DNA from: Pseudonocardia humida
GTDB lineage: Bacteria > Actinomycetota > Actinomycetes > Mycobacteriales > Pseudonocardiaceae
NCBI RefSeq assembly: GCF_023898865.1
Contig: NZ_JAGSOV010000048.1
Span: forward strand, 1 to 52,451
Length of the DNA stretch: 52,451 nucleotides
Direction: 5' to 3'
The notes beneath the pieces were generated by a model. That model saw nothing but the letters and a program-made list of their open reading frames with translations. It was not told the DNA's origin and did no database searches. The first letter of the stretch is position 1; the number at the start of each line of letters is the position of its first letter. A program made the translations under genes and the position numbers. Positions 1-9,130 of this stretch are shown piece after piece.

Positions 1-72
1 ACCCCCCCCCCCTGGGGGGTGGTGGGGGTGGTCTCCCGGGGCCCCCCGGCCCCCCCCCCCCCCCACCCCGGG
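1..72. other. Homopolymer-rich left end
   Basis: The first 72 bases are almost entirely runs of C and G and hold no gene. The stop codon of the first gene lies just inside this segment. The matching noise at the other end of the window suggests a low-quality contig terminus, not a biological repeat. Confidence 0.7.
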
Positions 73-2079
73 TCACTGCTTGTAGAAGATCTTCCGCTCC
101 CAGGACTCCCGGCTGGTCAGGTCGGGCAGCGCCGCGCGGTAGCTGCGGCGCAGCTCCGGCCACGCCTTGGCGACCTCGCGCAGCTGGCGCACCGAGTTCG
201 CCAGCATGCCGCGGAACAGCTGCGGGTCGCGGCGGCGGAAGGTGACGCCGCGGCCGTCGGGCGTGGAGACGGTGGCCGAGTCGAGCCGGGACAGCACGAA
301 CCACTGCGCCTGCCGCGACGGCACGTTGCGCTGCGGCACGACGTGGAAAGCCGGGTCGGGGGTGCGCAGGTTGTGCACCACGCTGCGGGCCAGGCCCTTG
401 GCGATGGCGACCTTGCCGGTCGGCGGCTCCGGGAACAGCTGCGCGGCCAGCGCGTCCAGCTCGGAGAGCGGCACCTGGGTGGCCGAGTCGAGCGGGCGCC
501 CGTCGTCGTACTGGGCGCGGGTGGCCCGGATGTCGGCGAGGATGGTCGGCAGGTTCTCGAACAGCTTGTCCGGGCCGGCCAGGAAGTCGCGCAGCGCCAT
601 GGCCTGCAGCGCGACCGCCGAGTACTCCATCAGCATCAGGTGGCGCAGGGTGCGCTTGACGGTGTCGCGCACCAGGGCCTTGGCGCTGTCCGGGCCGTGC
701 AGCGCGGCGGCGACGAACCGGTTGCGGTAGTGGAAGTAGGCCTGCCAGTCGCTGGTGTCGTCCTTCTCCATGAACGACATGTGCCAGATCGCGATGCCCG
801 GCACGGTGGCCGTGCGGTAGCCGCGGGAGCGGGCGCGCAGGCCGTACTCGGCGTCGTCCCACTTGATGAACAGCGGCAGCGGCATGCCGAGGTCCTCGGC
901 GACGGCCCGCGGGATCAGGCACATCCACCAGGCGTTGTAGTCGACGTCGGTGCGCCGGTGCAGCCACGGGGTCTGGCGCAGCGGGCGCTCGGCCAGGTCG
1001 TGGTGCGGCTGGGTGCCCGGGGCGTTGCGCCACAGGAAGGCGTTGCGGTCGACGACCTCGCCCATGGTGGACAGCTGCGAGCGCACCTGCAGCGACAGCA
1101 TCTGCCCGCCGACCAGCATCGGCTCGCGCGAGTACCGGGAGAACGCGACGGCGCGCAGCACCGAGTCGGGCTCGAGCAGGATGTCGTCGTCCATGAACAG
1201 GATCTGCTCGCAGCCGGTGCCCGCGCCGTCGGCGCCGTAGAGCGCCTCGTGCATGACGCGGGCGTAGCCGCCGGACCCGCCCAGGTTGGGCTGGTCGATG
1301 ATGCGCAGCTTGTCGCCCAGCACGGCGGCGGCCTCGGCGAAGCCCGGCTCGTCGCGGACCTTCTTCGTGCCCTGGTCGGCGATGACGACGGCGGTGACGG
1401 TGGCCAGCACGAGCGGCTGCTCGCCGATCGCGGTGAGCGTGGCGACGCAGTCGGCGGGCCGGTTGAACGTCGGCATGCCGATGGTGACCGCGGCCCGCCC
1501 GGTCGGCGCCTCGGTGGCGAACCACCCGCCGGAGTGCACGACCAGCTCGTCGCTGTCGGTGGTGAGGTCGAACCAGTACCAGCCGCCGTCCTCGAACGGG
1601 CGCAGGTCGAGGGTGATCTCGACGTCGCGGCGCCCGCCGGCGAGCACCTCGCCGCACACGAAGATGTGCGAGCCGTCGGCCTTGGTCCGGTAGACGTCGA
1701 TCCGCCCGGTGCCCTCGACGTTCAGCCGCAGCCGCACGTCGGTGAGCCGCGACCAGCGCCGCCAGTAGCCGGCGGCGAACGCGTTGAAGTACGCCCCGAA
1801 CGACACCTCGCTCTGCGCGGCGATCACCGCGGAGGTGCGGGAGGTGGCCAGCAGCCTGCGCGCGCTGGTCGCCGACCCGGCCAGGTGCACGGGGGTGACG
1901 GGCGCGCCGTAGGGGTCGCCGGGTGCGGTGGTCATGCGGATGCCGGTGCGCTCGTCCATGTACAGCGAGCGCACGCTCATCGGGTCGCCCGCGCGCGGCA
2001 GGATGACCCGTTGGAGCAGGTTGCCGATCGGGTCGGTGTCCCCGTTCACCGGCACGGTCAGCTCAGCGGTCTGCGTCAT
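73..2079 (-). CDS. glfT2: Galactofuranosyltransferase GlfT2
   Basis: This is the bifunctional galactofuranosyltransferase that extends the arabinogalactan galactan on a lipid carrier at the inner face of the membrane, using UDP-galactofuranose. The 668-residue product is close to the mycobacterial enzyme (about 637). An N-terminal beta-rich region is followed by a GT-A domain with the metal-binding DDD in LFMDDDILLEPDS. The acceptor/catalytic region FIKWDDAEYGLRA and a downstream histidine in IAIWHMSF are also present. The ATG at 2079 opens MTQTAELTVP. The gene sits 10 nt downstream of glf, which makes its donor substrate, so the two form an operon as in mycobacteria (Rv3809c-Rv3808c). The stop is intact despite its closeness to the noisy contig end. 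Confidence 0.95.
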   Translation of the reverse strand: MTQTAELTVPVNGDTDPIGNLLQRVILPRAGDPMSVRSLYMDERTGIRMTTAPGDPYGAPVTPVHLAGSATSARRLLATSRTSAVIAAQSEVSFGAYFNAFAAGYWRRWSRLTDVRLRLNVEGTGRIDVYRTKADGSHIFVCGEVLAGGRRDVEITLDLRPFEDGGWYWFDLTTDSDELVVHSGGWFATEAPTGRAAVTIGMPTFNRPADCVATLTAIGEQPLVLATVTAVVIADQGTKKVRDEPGFAEAAAVLGDKLRIIDQPNLGGSGGYARVMHEALYGADGAGTGCEQILFMDDDILLEPDSVLRAVAFSRYSREPMLVGGQMLSLQVRSQLSTMGEVVDRNAFLWRNAPGTQPHHDLAERPLRQTPWLHRRTDVDYNAWWMCLIPRAVAEDLGMPLPLFIKWDDAEYGLRARSRGYRTATVPGIAIWHMSFMEKDDTSDWQAYFHYRNRFVAAALHGPDSAKALVRDTVKRTLRHLMLMEYSAVALQAMALRDFLAGPDKLFENLPTILADIRATRAQYDDGRPLDSATQVPLSELDALAAQLFPEPPTGKVAIAKGLARSVVHNLRTPDPAFHVVPQRNVPSRQAQWFVLSRLDSATVSTPDGRGVTFRRRDPQLFRGMLANSVRQLREVAKAWPELRRSYRAALPDLTSRESWERKIFYKQ

Positions 2080-2089
2080 CAGGGAAGGC

Positions 2090-3289
2090 TCAGTCCTCGC
2101 TCGACTCGGTGCCGGCCAGTGCGCGGCCCTCGGTGAAGTACGGCGTGATCCGGTTCTCGAACATGGTCAGCGCCGACCCGATCGCCATGTGCATGTCCAG
2201 GTACTTGTAGGTGCCCAGGCGCCCGCCGAACAGCACGTTGGCGTTGGCGGTCTCCTTGCGGGCCAGCTCGCGGTAGCGGGTGAGCTTGGCGCGGTCCTCC
2301 GGCGTGCCCACCGGGTAGTACGGCTCGTCGCCGGGCTCGGCGAAGCGCGAGTACTCCCGGACGATCACCGTCTTGTCCTTGGGGTAGTCGCGCTCGGGGT
2401 GGAAGTGGCGGAACTCGTGGATGCGGGTGTAGGGCACGTCCGCGTCGTTGTAGTTCATGACCGAGGTGCCCTGGAAGTCGCCGGTGCCGTGCAGGACCTC
2501 CTGCTCGAAGTCCAGCGTGCGCCAGCTCAGCTCGCCCTCGGAGTTGCCGAAGTAGCGGTCCAGCGGCCCGGTGTAGACGGTCGGGGTGCCGGCCGGGATG
2601 TCCTCGCGGACGTCGAAGTAGTCGACGTCGAGCCGCACCTCGATGTTCGGGTGGTCGGCCATCTTCTCCAGCCACGCGGTGTACCCGTCGACGGGCAGGC
2701 CCTCGTAGGTGTCGTTGAAGTACCGGTTGTCGAAGGTGTAGCGGACCGGGAGCCGGGTGATGATCGCGGCGTCCAGCTCGGTGGGGTCGGTCTGCCACTG
2801 CTTGGCCGAGTAGCCCTTGACGAACGCCTCGTAGAGCGGGCGCCCGACCAGCGAGATCGCCTTCTCCTCGAGGTTCTTCGCGTCCTTGGTGTTGATTTCG
2901 CCGGCCTGCTCGGCGATGAGGGCGCGGGCCTCGTCCGGGGTGTGCGACTTCCCGAAGAACTGGTTGATCAGCGCCAGGTTCATCGGGAACGCGTAGACCT
3001 GGTCGGCGACGCGGGCGAACACGCGGTGCTGGTAGCCGGTGAACTCGGTGAACCGGCTGACGTAGTCCCACACGCGCTTGTTCGAGGTGTGGAACAGGTG
3101 CGCGCCGTACCGGTGGATCTCGATGCCGGTCTCCGGCTCGGCCTCCGAGTAGGCGTTGCCGCCGATGTGCGACCGCCGCTCCAGAACCAGCACGCGCTTG
3201 CCGAGCTCGGCGGTGCGCTCGGCGATGGTCAGACCGAAGAATCCCGAACCGACGACGATGAGGTCGTATCCCGCGTAGCTCACGACCAT
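2090..3289 (-). CDS. glf: UDP-galactopyranose mutase
   Basis: This flavoenzyme converts UDP-galactopyranose to UDP-galactofuranose, the donor for galactan synthesis. The 399-residue length is typical. The N-terminus carries the FAD-binding YDLIVVGSGFFGLTIAE (GxGxxG). The substrate-lid region and the C-terminal signature LFGGRLGTYKYLDMHMAIG are present. It is the first gene of a two-gene operon with glfT2 and diverges from the membrane protein that starts at 3486. The 190-nt gap between the two should hold both promoters, but no clear consensus was seen there. Confidence 0.97.
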   Translation of the reverse strand: MVVSYAGYDLIVVGSGFFGLTIAERTAELGKRVLVLERRSHIGGNAYSEAEPETGIEIHRYGAHLFHTSNKRVWDYVSRFTEFTGYQHRVFARVADQVYAFPMNLALINQFFGKSHTPDEARALIAEQAGEINTKDAKNLEEKAISLVGRPLYEAFVKGYSAKQWQTDPTELDAAIITRLPVRYTFDNRYFNDTYEGLPVDGYTAWLEKMADHPNIEVRLDVDYFDVREDIPAGTPTVYTGPLDRYFGNSEGELSWRTLDFEQEVLHGTGDFQGTSVMNYNDADVPYTRIHEFRHFHPERDYPKDKTVIVREYSRFAEPGDEPYYPVGTPEDRAKLTRYRELARKETANANVLFGGRLGTYKYLDMHMAIGSALTMFENRITPYFTEGRALAGTESSED

Positions 3290-3485
3290 CGAGGGTAGCG
3301 GGGGGCCGGCGAGGACCGACGGCCGCGGTGACCGTGGCGACGACGGCGGCGATGGCAGGGTGGTGGCGGCGCCGGGCGGTGCGCCGGGCGGCGGTCCCCG
3401 CGACGAACCGTGCGCCGTGTGCGGGGCTGTACGACGCGCATGACATGCTCGCCCACGGACCGGTGATGATCAGTGGAGGATGACC

Positions 3486-5447
3486 GTGCCACTGCCCGAC
3501 CTCACCGCCGCGGATCTCGGACTCGTCGGCTTCACCCTCGCTCTCGTGCTGACCCCCGGCGCCCTGGTCGGCGCGGCGGGCGGGCTGCGGGGGTGGTCGC
3601 TGGTCGCGGCCGCCCCGCTGCTCACCTACGCCATGGCCGGGCTCACCGGGCCGTGGACCACCGCGCTGGGCATCCCCTGGTCACCCTGGGTGCTGGTGAG
3701 CGCCACGCTGGTCCTCGCCGCCGTCGTCGCGGTCGTGCGGGTGGTGGTCACGCCAGGGCGCGACCCGGACCGCGCGCCGGACCGACCGCCGCCCCGCCCG
3801 CCGGCCGCCGACCTCGCGCTGGCCGCCGCGGTCGCGGTCTCGGCGCTGGTCGGCGCCGCCGCCGTGCTCGGCGGGATGGGCGGGCTGGGCACCGTGCCGC
3901 AGGACTGGGACGCGGTCTTCCACGCCAGCGGCATCCGGTGGGTCGCCGAGACCGGCGACGCCGGGCTGTTCGGGATGAGCCAGACCAACTGGTTCGTCGG
4001 CGGCACCGAGATCTTCTACCCGAACGCCTACCACCTCGTGGGAGCCGTCGTCCGGCAGGTGACCGCCCAGGACCTGCCCTCGGTGCTGAACGCGCAGACC
4101 TGCCTGCTGCCGGGCCTGGCCGCGCTCGCGCTCGCCGCGTTCGTCCGCCGCTTCGGCGGCTCGACCACGCACGCCGCCGGGGCCGCGCTCGCCGTGTCCG
4201 GCCTGAGCGCCTTCTACGACATGCTGTGGCGCGGGCCGCTGCTGCCCTACACCACCGGCGTCGTGCTCACGCCGGTCTTCGCGCTGCTGATCGTGGAGTT
4301 CCTCGACGCCGCCGACCGGCGGGCGCGCACCGGCACCGGGGTGCTGCTGGCGCTGGGCACCGCCGGGCTGCTGTGCCTGCACCCGTCGATGCTGTTCGGC
4401 GCGGTCGTGTTCGCGCTGGCCCTCGTGGTGTGGCGGTGGGCGCGCCGGCCCGCGGCGCTGCGCCGCGAACCGCTGCTGCTGGTCGCGGCCGGGCTGGGCG
4501 GGCTCGCGCTGTCGGCCCAGCAGATCGCCGGCTCGATCTACAGCGCCGCGAGCTTCCCGCCGGTGGACTGGCCCGCGGACCTGGCGTGGACGACGGCGAC
4601 CGTCGAACTGCTGTCCTTCGGCCACGAGGCCGACACCCCGCAGCTGTGGCCGACGCTGCTGCTCGCCGTCGGCGTGGCGACCTACCACCGGCTCGGGGAG
4701 CTGCGCTGGGTCGGGGCCGTGGCCGTCGTGCTCGGTGCGCTGTTCGTGCTGGCCGCGAGCTCGGACGCGGAGTGGGTGAACGCGATCACCCGGCCGTGGT
4801 GGAACGACCGCTGGCGGCTGGCCGGGCTGTTCGCGCTCACCGCGTGCGTGCTGATCGGGCACGGCCTCGCCCAGCTCGCCGCGCTGGGCGCGGCGCTGGC
4901 GCGGGCCGCCGTCCCGCGCCACCCCGTCGACCCCGCCGCGGTGGGCGCTGTGGCGGTGGTCGCGCTGGTCGCGGGCAGCGGGCTGCTCGACCTCGGCCGC
5001 AGCCAGATCCGGATGTCGAACAACACCGGGGAGGGGCCCGCGGTGTCCTCCGCGGAGATCGCCGCGTTCCACGCGCTCGCCGAGATCGTGCCGCCCGGCA
5101 CGCGGGTGCTCAACGACCGCAACGACGGGTCGGTGTGGATGTACCCGCTGGCCGGGCTGCACCCGGTCGCCGGACACTACGACGCCACCGCGCTCGGCGA
5201 CACCGACGTCGGGCTGCTGGAGACCCGCTTCAACCAGTACGCCGACGACCGCGCCGTGCGAGCGGCGGTGGAGCGGCTGGACGTGGGCTTCGTGCTGGTG
5301 GGCCGCGGCTTCCTGCGCGGCGAGCAGACCCAGCGCGCACCCGGGCTCACCGATCTGGCCGACCGGCCGTTCCTGACCGAGGTCTACCGCAACGCCGACG
5401 CCACCGCCTACCGGATCGACCGCGACTACGTCCCCGACCGGCCGTGA
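3486..5447 (+). CDS. Polytopic membrane protein, GT-C-like (DUF6541-type)
   Basis: This large integral membrane protein of about 650 residues has a dozen or so hydrophobic segments and one long non-membrane segment near the C-terminus. After the first few helices it carries VPQDWDAVFHASGIRW near residue 140. The acidic residue followed by His in this first large loop recalls GT-C glycosyltransferases that use polyprenyl-phosphate sugars. The match to DUF6541 is from recognition only. A perfect GGAGG at 3475-3479 lies 6 nt before GTG 3486 but directly abuts ATG 3480, so GTG 3486 (PLPDLTAADLG) is preferred. It diverges from glf and faces a strong hairpin at its stop. A role in cell-wall glycan synthesis is inferred from context; the substrate is unknown. 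Confidence 0.75.
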   Translation: MPLPDLTAADLGLVGFTLALVLTPGALVGAAGGLRGWSLVAAAPLLTYAMAGLTGPWTTALGIPWSPWVLVSATLVLAAVVAVVRVVVTPGRDPDRAPDRPPPRPPAADLALAAAVAVSALVGAAAVLGGMGGLGTVPQDWDAVFHASGIRWVAETGDAGLFGMSQTNWFVGGTEIFYPNAYHLVGAVVRQVTAQDLPSVLNAQTCLLPGLAALALAAFVRRFGGSTTHAAGAALAVSGLSAFYDMLWRGPLLPYTTGVVLTPVFALLIVEFLDAADRRARTGTGVLLALGTAGLLCLHPSMLFGAVVFALALVVWRWARRPAALRREPLLLVAAGLGGLALSAQQIAGSIYSAASFPPVDWPADLAWTTATVELLSFGHEADTPQLWPTLLLAVGVATYHRLGELRWVGAVAVVLGALFVLAASSDAEWVNAITRPWWNDRWRLAGLFALTACVLIGHGLAQLAALGAALARAAVPRHPVDPAAVGAVAVVALVAGSGLLDLGRSQIRMSNNTGEGPAVSSAEIAAFHALAEIVPPGTRVLNDRNDGSVWMYPLAGLHPVAGHYDATALGDTDVGLLETRFNQYADDRAVRAAVERLDVGFVLVGRGFLRGEQTQRAPGLTDLADRPFLTEVYRNADATAYRIDRDYVPDRP

Positions 5448-5449
5448 GA

Positions 5450-5488
5450 CCCCGTCCGGCCCGGCGCGGCGCGCCGGACCGGACGGGG
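5450..5488. terminator. Bidirectional hairpin terminator
   Basis: Arms at 5450-5467 and 5471-5488 (18 bp, one G-T type mismatch) with a 4-nt loop fill the gap between two convergent genes ending at 5447 and 5490. Such a stem can end transcription from both sides. There is no T-tract, as usual in actinobacteria. Confidence 0.75.
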
Positions 5489-5489
5489 C

Positions 5490-6512
5490 TCAGGCCGCGG
5501 GCGGCGAGGAGGACACCTGGCGCACCGCGCGCGGCGGCAACGGGTCCTCGCGCAGCTGGCGCGACGGCGGCGCCGACGGCCGGTCGGGGCTCTCCTGGAT
5601 GTCGAGCATCAGCGCGTACATCAGCATCTGCATGCCCAGCAGGAACGGCGCCACGGCGAGGATGACCGACCCGGCCGTCGCCGCCGGCGGCCCGATCGTC
5701 TCGATGATCGTCCAGATGCCCACCGCGGTGCCGAACAGCGTCAGCAGCAGCCCGCCGATGACGAACAGCGCCACCGGCGAGAACGAGTGCACGACGTACT
5801 TCCACAGGAAGCGCCGCCAGAAGCCGCGGAACAGCAGGTTCGCGATCTCCGGGCCGACCCGGCGCAGCTTGATCGAGGAGATCTCGTCGCCGTAGACCGC
5901 CGGGATCGGCACGTCGGTGGCCGGCACGCGCAGGATGTTGAGGTTGATCAGGACGTCGTTCTCGTAGGAGTAGCGCCGGGCGAGCTGGTGCATCGGCATC
6001 CGCTGCAGCACGTCGCGGCGGGTGGCCGTGTAGCCGTTCTGCGGGTCGAACATGTGCCAGTACCCGGAGGCGAACTTCGTCAGGAACGACAGCACGATGT
6101 TGCCGAGCACCCGGTAGGCCGGCATGCCCTGGTAGGAGCCGGTGGAGAAGAACCGGTTGGCCTTGGCGAAGCCGTAGCCCTCGTGCACGATCGGGTCGAG
6201 CAGCGCGGGCAGGTAGCTCGGGTCCATCTGGGCGTCGCCCGCCATCACGACGTCGATGTCGGCGCCGAGGTCGAGCGCGGCCCGGTGCCCGGTGATGATG
6301 GCCCCGCCCACACCGGTGTTCTTCTCGTGGGTGATGACGAGCACCCGCGGGTCGCCGGTGGAGCGGGCCCGCTCGGCCGTGGCATCGCTGCTCTTGTCGT
6401 CGACGATCACGATGTGGTCGACGAAGTCCGGCATCGTCGTGATCACCTTGGTGATCAGCTTCTCCTCGTTGTACGCCGGCACCACGGCCGCGATGCGGTG
6501 GTTCTCGTACAC
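5490..6512 (-). CDS. Membrane-anchored family 2 glycosyltransferase, polyprenyl-phosphate sugar synthase-like
   Basis: The 340-residue protein opens with a GT2 fold: AVVPAYNEEKLI, then IVDDKSSDATAE, then VVMAGDAQMDPSYL (DxD-type metal site). Two C-terminal membrane helices (about residues 240-300) and a Pro/Arg-rich tail follow. This layout is that of DPM1/ArnC-like enzymes that load a nucleotide-activated sugar onto polyprenyl phosphate at the cytoplasmic face. The GTG at 6512 is used. It is the last gene of a minus-strand operon behind a Gfo/Idh dehydrogenase, a GtrA-like protein and a sugar aminotransferase. Its likely substrate is therefore the amino sugar made by them. PpgS (Rv3631) with its GtrA-like partner is a mycobacterial parallel. 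Confidence 0.88.
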   Translation of the reverse strand: MYENHRIAAVVPAYNEEKLITKVITTMPDFVDHIVIVDDKSSDATAERARSTGDPRVLVITHEKNTGVGGAIITGHRAALDLGADIDVVMAGDAQMDPSYLPALLDPIVHEGYGFAKANRFFSTGSYQGMPAYRVLGNIVLSFLTKFASGYWHMFDPQNGYTATRRDVLQRMPMHQLARRYSYENDVLINLNILRVPATDVPIPAVYGDEISSIKLRRVGPEIANLLFRGFWRRFLWKYVVHSFSPVALFVIGGLLLTLFGTAVGIWTIIETIGPPAATAGSVILAVAPFLLGMQMLMYALMLDIQESPDRPSAPPSRQLREDPLPPRAVRQVSSSPPAA

Positions 6513-6559
6513 CCTCGTCCCGTCTCCCTCGTGTGTGGATGGTCTCGTGCGGTGGGTGG

Positions 6560-7504
6560 TCAGAGCCCGGCCGCGGCGCGCACCCGCTCGGCCAGGTCGA
6601 GCGCCCGCATGCCGTCGCGCCCGGTGACGCGCGGCTCGGTGCCGTCGCGCACGGCCGCGGCGAAGTGTGACAGCTCCAGGTACAGCGGCTCCCCCCGGTT
6701 CTCGAGGAACGGCAGTTCGACCACGCCGGTCTGCCGGTAGCGCGTCCCCTCGTCGGAGAGGTACTCCGAATGGTCCACCCGGTGGATCGTCACGTCCTGG
6801 CGGAGCAGGTCGACGCTGACGAAGTCCTTCTCCCGGGTGATGGCCAGCGTGCGGATCTTGTTCTGGCCGATCCGGCTGGCCGTCAGCGACGCGCTGACCC
6901 CGTTGTCGAACTCCACGATCGCGCTGACCAGGTCCTCGGTGGCCGAGCGCGGCCGCTGCGCGATGGCCGACACCGCGGTCGGCTCGCCCCCGGCCAGGGC
7001 GAGCACGATGTCCAGGTCGTGGATCATGAGGTCGAGCACCACGCCGACCTCGACCCGGTTGCTGTAGGGGCTGATCCGGGCGGTGTCGATGTGCACGATG
7101 CCGTCGCGCAGCCGGTCGAGCTCCAGCACCGCCGGGTTGAACCGCTCGACGTGCCCGACCTGCAGGACGACGCCCCGGTCGGCGGCGGCGTCGACGAGCC
7201 GCTGCGCCTCCTCGCGGCTGGTCGCGATCGGCTTCTCGATCAGCAGGTGGGTGCCGTGCCCGAGCAGGGCCAGTCCGTGCTGCTCGTGCAGCGAGCTGGG
7301 CGAGGCGACGACGGCGCAGTCGACGCGGCCGAGGACGTCGGCGAGGTCGGTGGTGGCCTGCGCACCGCAGCCGGCGGCGACCCGCTCGGCGCGGTCGCGG
7401 TCGGGGTCGACGACGTACGCGACCTGCACTCCGGGCACGGAGCGGGCGATGCGCGCGTGGTTGGTGCCCATGACACCGGCGCCGACGATGGCGAACTTCA
7501 ACAC
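6560..7504 (-). CDS. Gfo/Idh/MocA oxidoreductase, UDP-GlcNAc 3-dehydrogenase-like
   Basis: This NAD(P)-dependent sugar dehydrogenase shows a Rossmann start (KFAIVGAGVMGTNH), the family EKP motif in LLIEKPIAT, and GHVERFNPAV and LDLMIHDLDIV in the C-terminal domain. The GHVERFNP block is typical of the subgroup called UDP-N-acetylglucosamine 3-dehydrogenase (GnnA-like), which makes a 3-keto sugar for an aminotransferase. The reading frame is open further upstream, but GTG 7504 is preferred: GAGG lies 8 nt before it, and the homologous block starts there. A DegT-type aminotransferase lies upstream in the same operon, which supports a 3-amino-sugar pathway. Other Gfo/Idh sugar substrates remain possible. 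Confidence 0.85.
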   Translation of the reverse strand: MLKFAIVGAGVMGTNHARIARSVPGVQVAYVVDPDRDRAERVAAGCGAQATTDLADVLGRVDCAVVASPSSLHEQHGLALLGHGTHLLIEKPIATSREEAQRLVDAAADRGVVLQVGHVERFNPAVLELDRLRDGIVHIDTARISPYSNRVEVGVVLDLMIHDLDIVLALAGGEPTAVSAIAQRPRSATEDLVSAIVEFDNGVSASLTASRIGQNKIRTLAITREKDFVSVDLLRQDVTIHRVDHSEYLSDEGTRYRQTGVVELPFLENRGEPLYLELSHFAAAVRDGTEPRVTGRDGMRALDLAERVRAAAGL

Positions 7505-7524
7505 GGCTGCTTCCTCGTATCGGC

Positions 7525-7962
7525 TCAGGTTGTGGTGACCGGGTCGGCCGGTTCGGTGCTGCGGAACACCCACAGCTGGTAGGCGAAGTAGTTCCAGAGG
7601 GTGGTCATCGCCACCGAGATGATCTTCCCGAGCTGGTAGCCGAGCCCGGTCCGCTCGGCGAGCCAGATCACCCCGAGCGTCGCCAGGTAGTTGACCCCGA
7701 GCAGGATGAAGTAGCGCACCAGCTGGCGGTGCCCGGCCCCCTGCGCGCCGAAGGTCAGGTACTTGTTGGACAGGAAGACCACGCCGAGGCTGCCCCAGAA
7801 CGCGACGGTCGCGGCGAGCCAGACGGGGGCGCCGAACACCTCGCGCAGCAGCACCAGCAGGCCGAAGTCGACGGCGAACCCGATCGCGCCGACCCCGATG
7901 TAGATCAGGAACCGGCGCGCGCTGAGCGTCGAGCGCCCGCTCCGCTGCGGCGCGTCACTCAC
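7525..7962 (-). CDS. GtrA-like membrane protein
   Basis: The 145-residue protein has four hydrophobic helices (FLIYIGVGAIGFAVDFGLLV, VWLAATVAFWGSLGVVFLSN, LVRYFILLGVNYLATLGVIW, and a C-terminal WNYFAYQLWVF segment). Four-helix GtrA/DPMS-type proteins are thought to help translocate polyprenyl-phosphate sugars across the membrane. The GTG start at 7962 overlaps the aminotransferase stop (GTGA), so the two are translationally coupled. With the GT2 gene in the same operon, a role in flipping the amino-sugar carrier lipid outward is the natural inference. Confidence 0.88.
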   Translation of the reverse strand: MSDAPQRSGRSTLSARRFLIYIGVGAIGFAVDFGLLVLLREVFGAPVWLAATVAFWGSLGVVFLSNKYLTFGAQGAGHRQLVRYFILLGVNYLATLGVIWLAERTGLGYQLGKIISVAMTTLWNYFAYQLWVFRSTEPADPVTTT

Positions 7963-9056
7963 GACAGCACGTCCCGCACCGCGTCGGCGACCCGCTCGAC
8001 CTCGTCGTCGGTCAGCGCGGCGTGCACGGGGAGCGCGAGGCACTGCCGGGCGATCCGCGCGGCGACCGGGGTGTCGGCCACCTCGACCAGGGGGTGCTCG
8101 GCGTAGGCGGGGTACTCGTGGGCGAGCTTCGGGTAGTAGATCCCGCTGCCGACCCCGCGCTCGGCCAGCCCGGCGCCGAGCGCGTCGCGGTCGACGGCGG
8201 CGTCCTCGGTGACCAGCACGGTGTACTGGTGCCAGACGTGCTCGCGCCCCGGCAGCACCTCGGGCACGACCAGCCCGGGCACGTCGCGCAGCCGCTCGGT
8301 CAGCCGGTCGGCGTTCGCCCTGCGGCGCCGCACCTGCTCGGGGTAGCGGGCCAGCTGGGGCAGCCCGACCGCCGCGGCCAGGTCGGTCATCCGGTAGTTG
8401 TGACCGACCATCTCGTACTGGTAGCGCGCCCGCATGCCCTGGTTGCGCAGGACCCGCAGCCGGTCGGCCAGCTCGTCGTCGGCGGTGGTGATCATCCCGC
8501 CCTCGCCGGTGGTCAGGTTCTTCGTCGCGTAGAACGAGAAGCACCCGACGCCGAACGACCCGGCCGTACGGCCGCGGTACCCGGCCCCGTGCGCCTGTGC
8601 GGCGTCCTCCACGAGCCGCAGGCCGTGGTCGGCGGCCACGGCGAGCAGCGGGTCCATGTCGGCGGTCTGCCCGAACAGGTGCACCGGCATCAGCACCTTC
8701 GTGCTCCCGGTCACCGCGTCCTTGACCGCGGACGGGTCGAGGGCGAAGTCGTCGGCGCGGATGTCGGCGAAGCGCACCCGGGCCCCGGTGGCGAGCACGG
8801 CGTTCACCGTGGCGATGAAGGTGAACGGCGAGGTGAGCACCTCGTCGCCGGCGCCGAGCCCCAGTCCCTGCAGCGCGGCGGTGAGCGCGATGCTGCCGTT
8901 GCTCACCGCCACGGCGTGCGGGACCCCGCACAGCGCGGCGAACTCCCGCTCGAACTCGGCCACCTTCGCGCCCTGCGCCAGATGGCCGGAGCGCAGCACC
9001 TCGAGCACGGCGCGCTCCACGTCGGACCCGAGCTGGACGGTGGAGATGGGGATCAT
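7959..9056 (-). CDS. DegT/DnrJ/EryC1/StrS sugar aminotransferase
   Basis: This PLP enzyme of about 365 residues transaminates a keto sugar nucleotide. The fold signatures are AVAVSNGSIALTAALQG (phosphate-binding loop), LVEDAAQAHGAGY (the Asp contacts the PLP ring nitrogen) and FSFYATKNLTTGEGGMI with the Schiff-base Lys. ATG 9056 (MIPISTVQLG) is chosen because GGGAA lies just upstream; a GTG at 9077 has no visible ribosome site. It is the first gene of the sugar operon and overlaps the GtrA gene by 4 nt. Next to a GnnA-like dehydrogenase it is likely a GnnB-type enzyme giving UDP-3-amino-GlcNAc, but regiochemistry cannot be read from the sequence. Confidence 0.9.
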   Translation of the reverse strand: MIPISTVQLGSDVERAVLEVLRSGHLAQGAKVAEFEREFAALCGVPHAVAVSNGSIALTAALQGLGLGAGDEVLTSPFTFIATVNAVLATGARVRFADIRADDFALDPSAVKDAVTGSTKVLMPVHLFGQTADMDPLLAVAADHGLRLVEDAAQAHGAGYRGRTAGSFGVGCFSFYATKNLTTGEGGMITTADDELADRLRVLRNQGMRARYQYEMVGHNYRMTDLAAAVGLPQLARYPEQVRRRRANADRLTERLRDVPGLVVPEVLPGREHVWHQYTVLVTEDAAVDRDALGAGLAERGVGSGIYYPKLAHEYPAYAEHPLVEVADTPVAARIARQCLALPVHAALTDDEVERVADAVRDVLS

Positions 9057-9130
9057 GCGGTTCCCGGCGGTGGACACGATCGGACAGCGTATCCGGGCAT
9101 CCGCACGGCGGCGGTCCCCCCACCTCTACG

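Noticed and set aside
19..2136. A long open frame on the plus strand opposite glfT2
   Set aside because: It is made of Gly, Arg, Val, Ala and His repeats with no recognisable domain. Such shadows are normal opposite very GC-rich genes.
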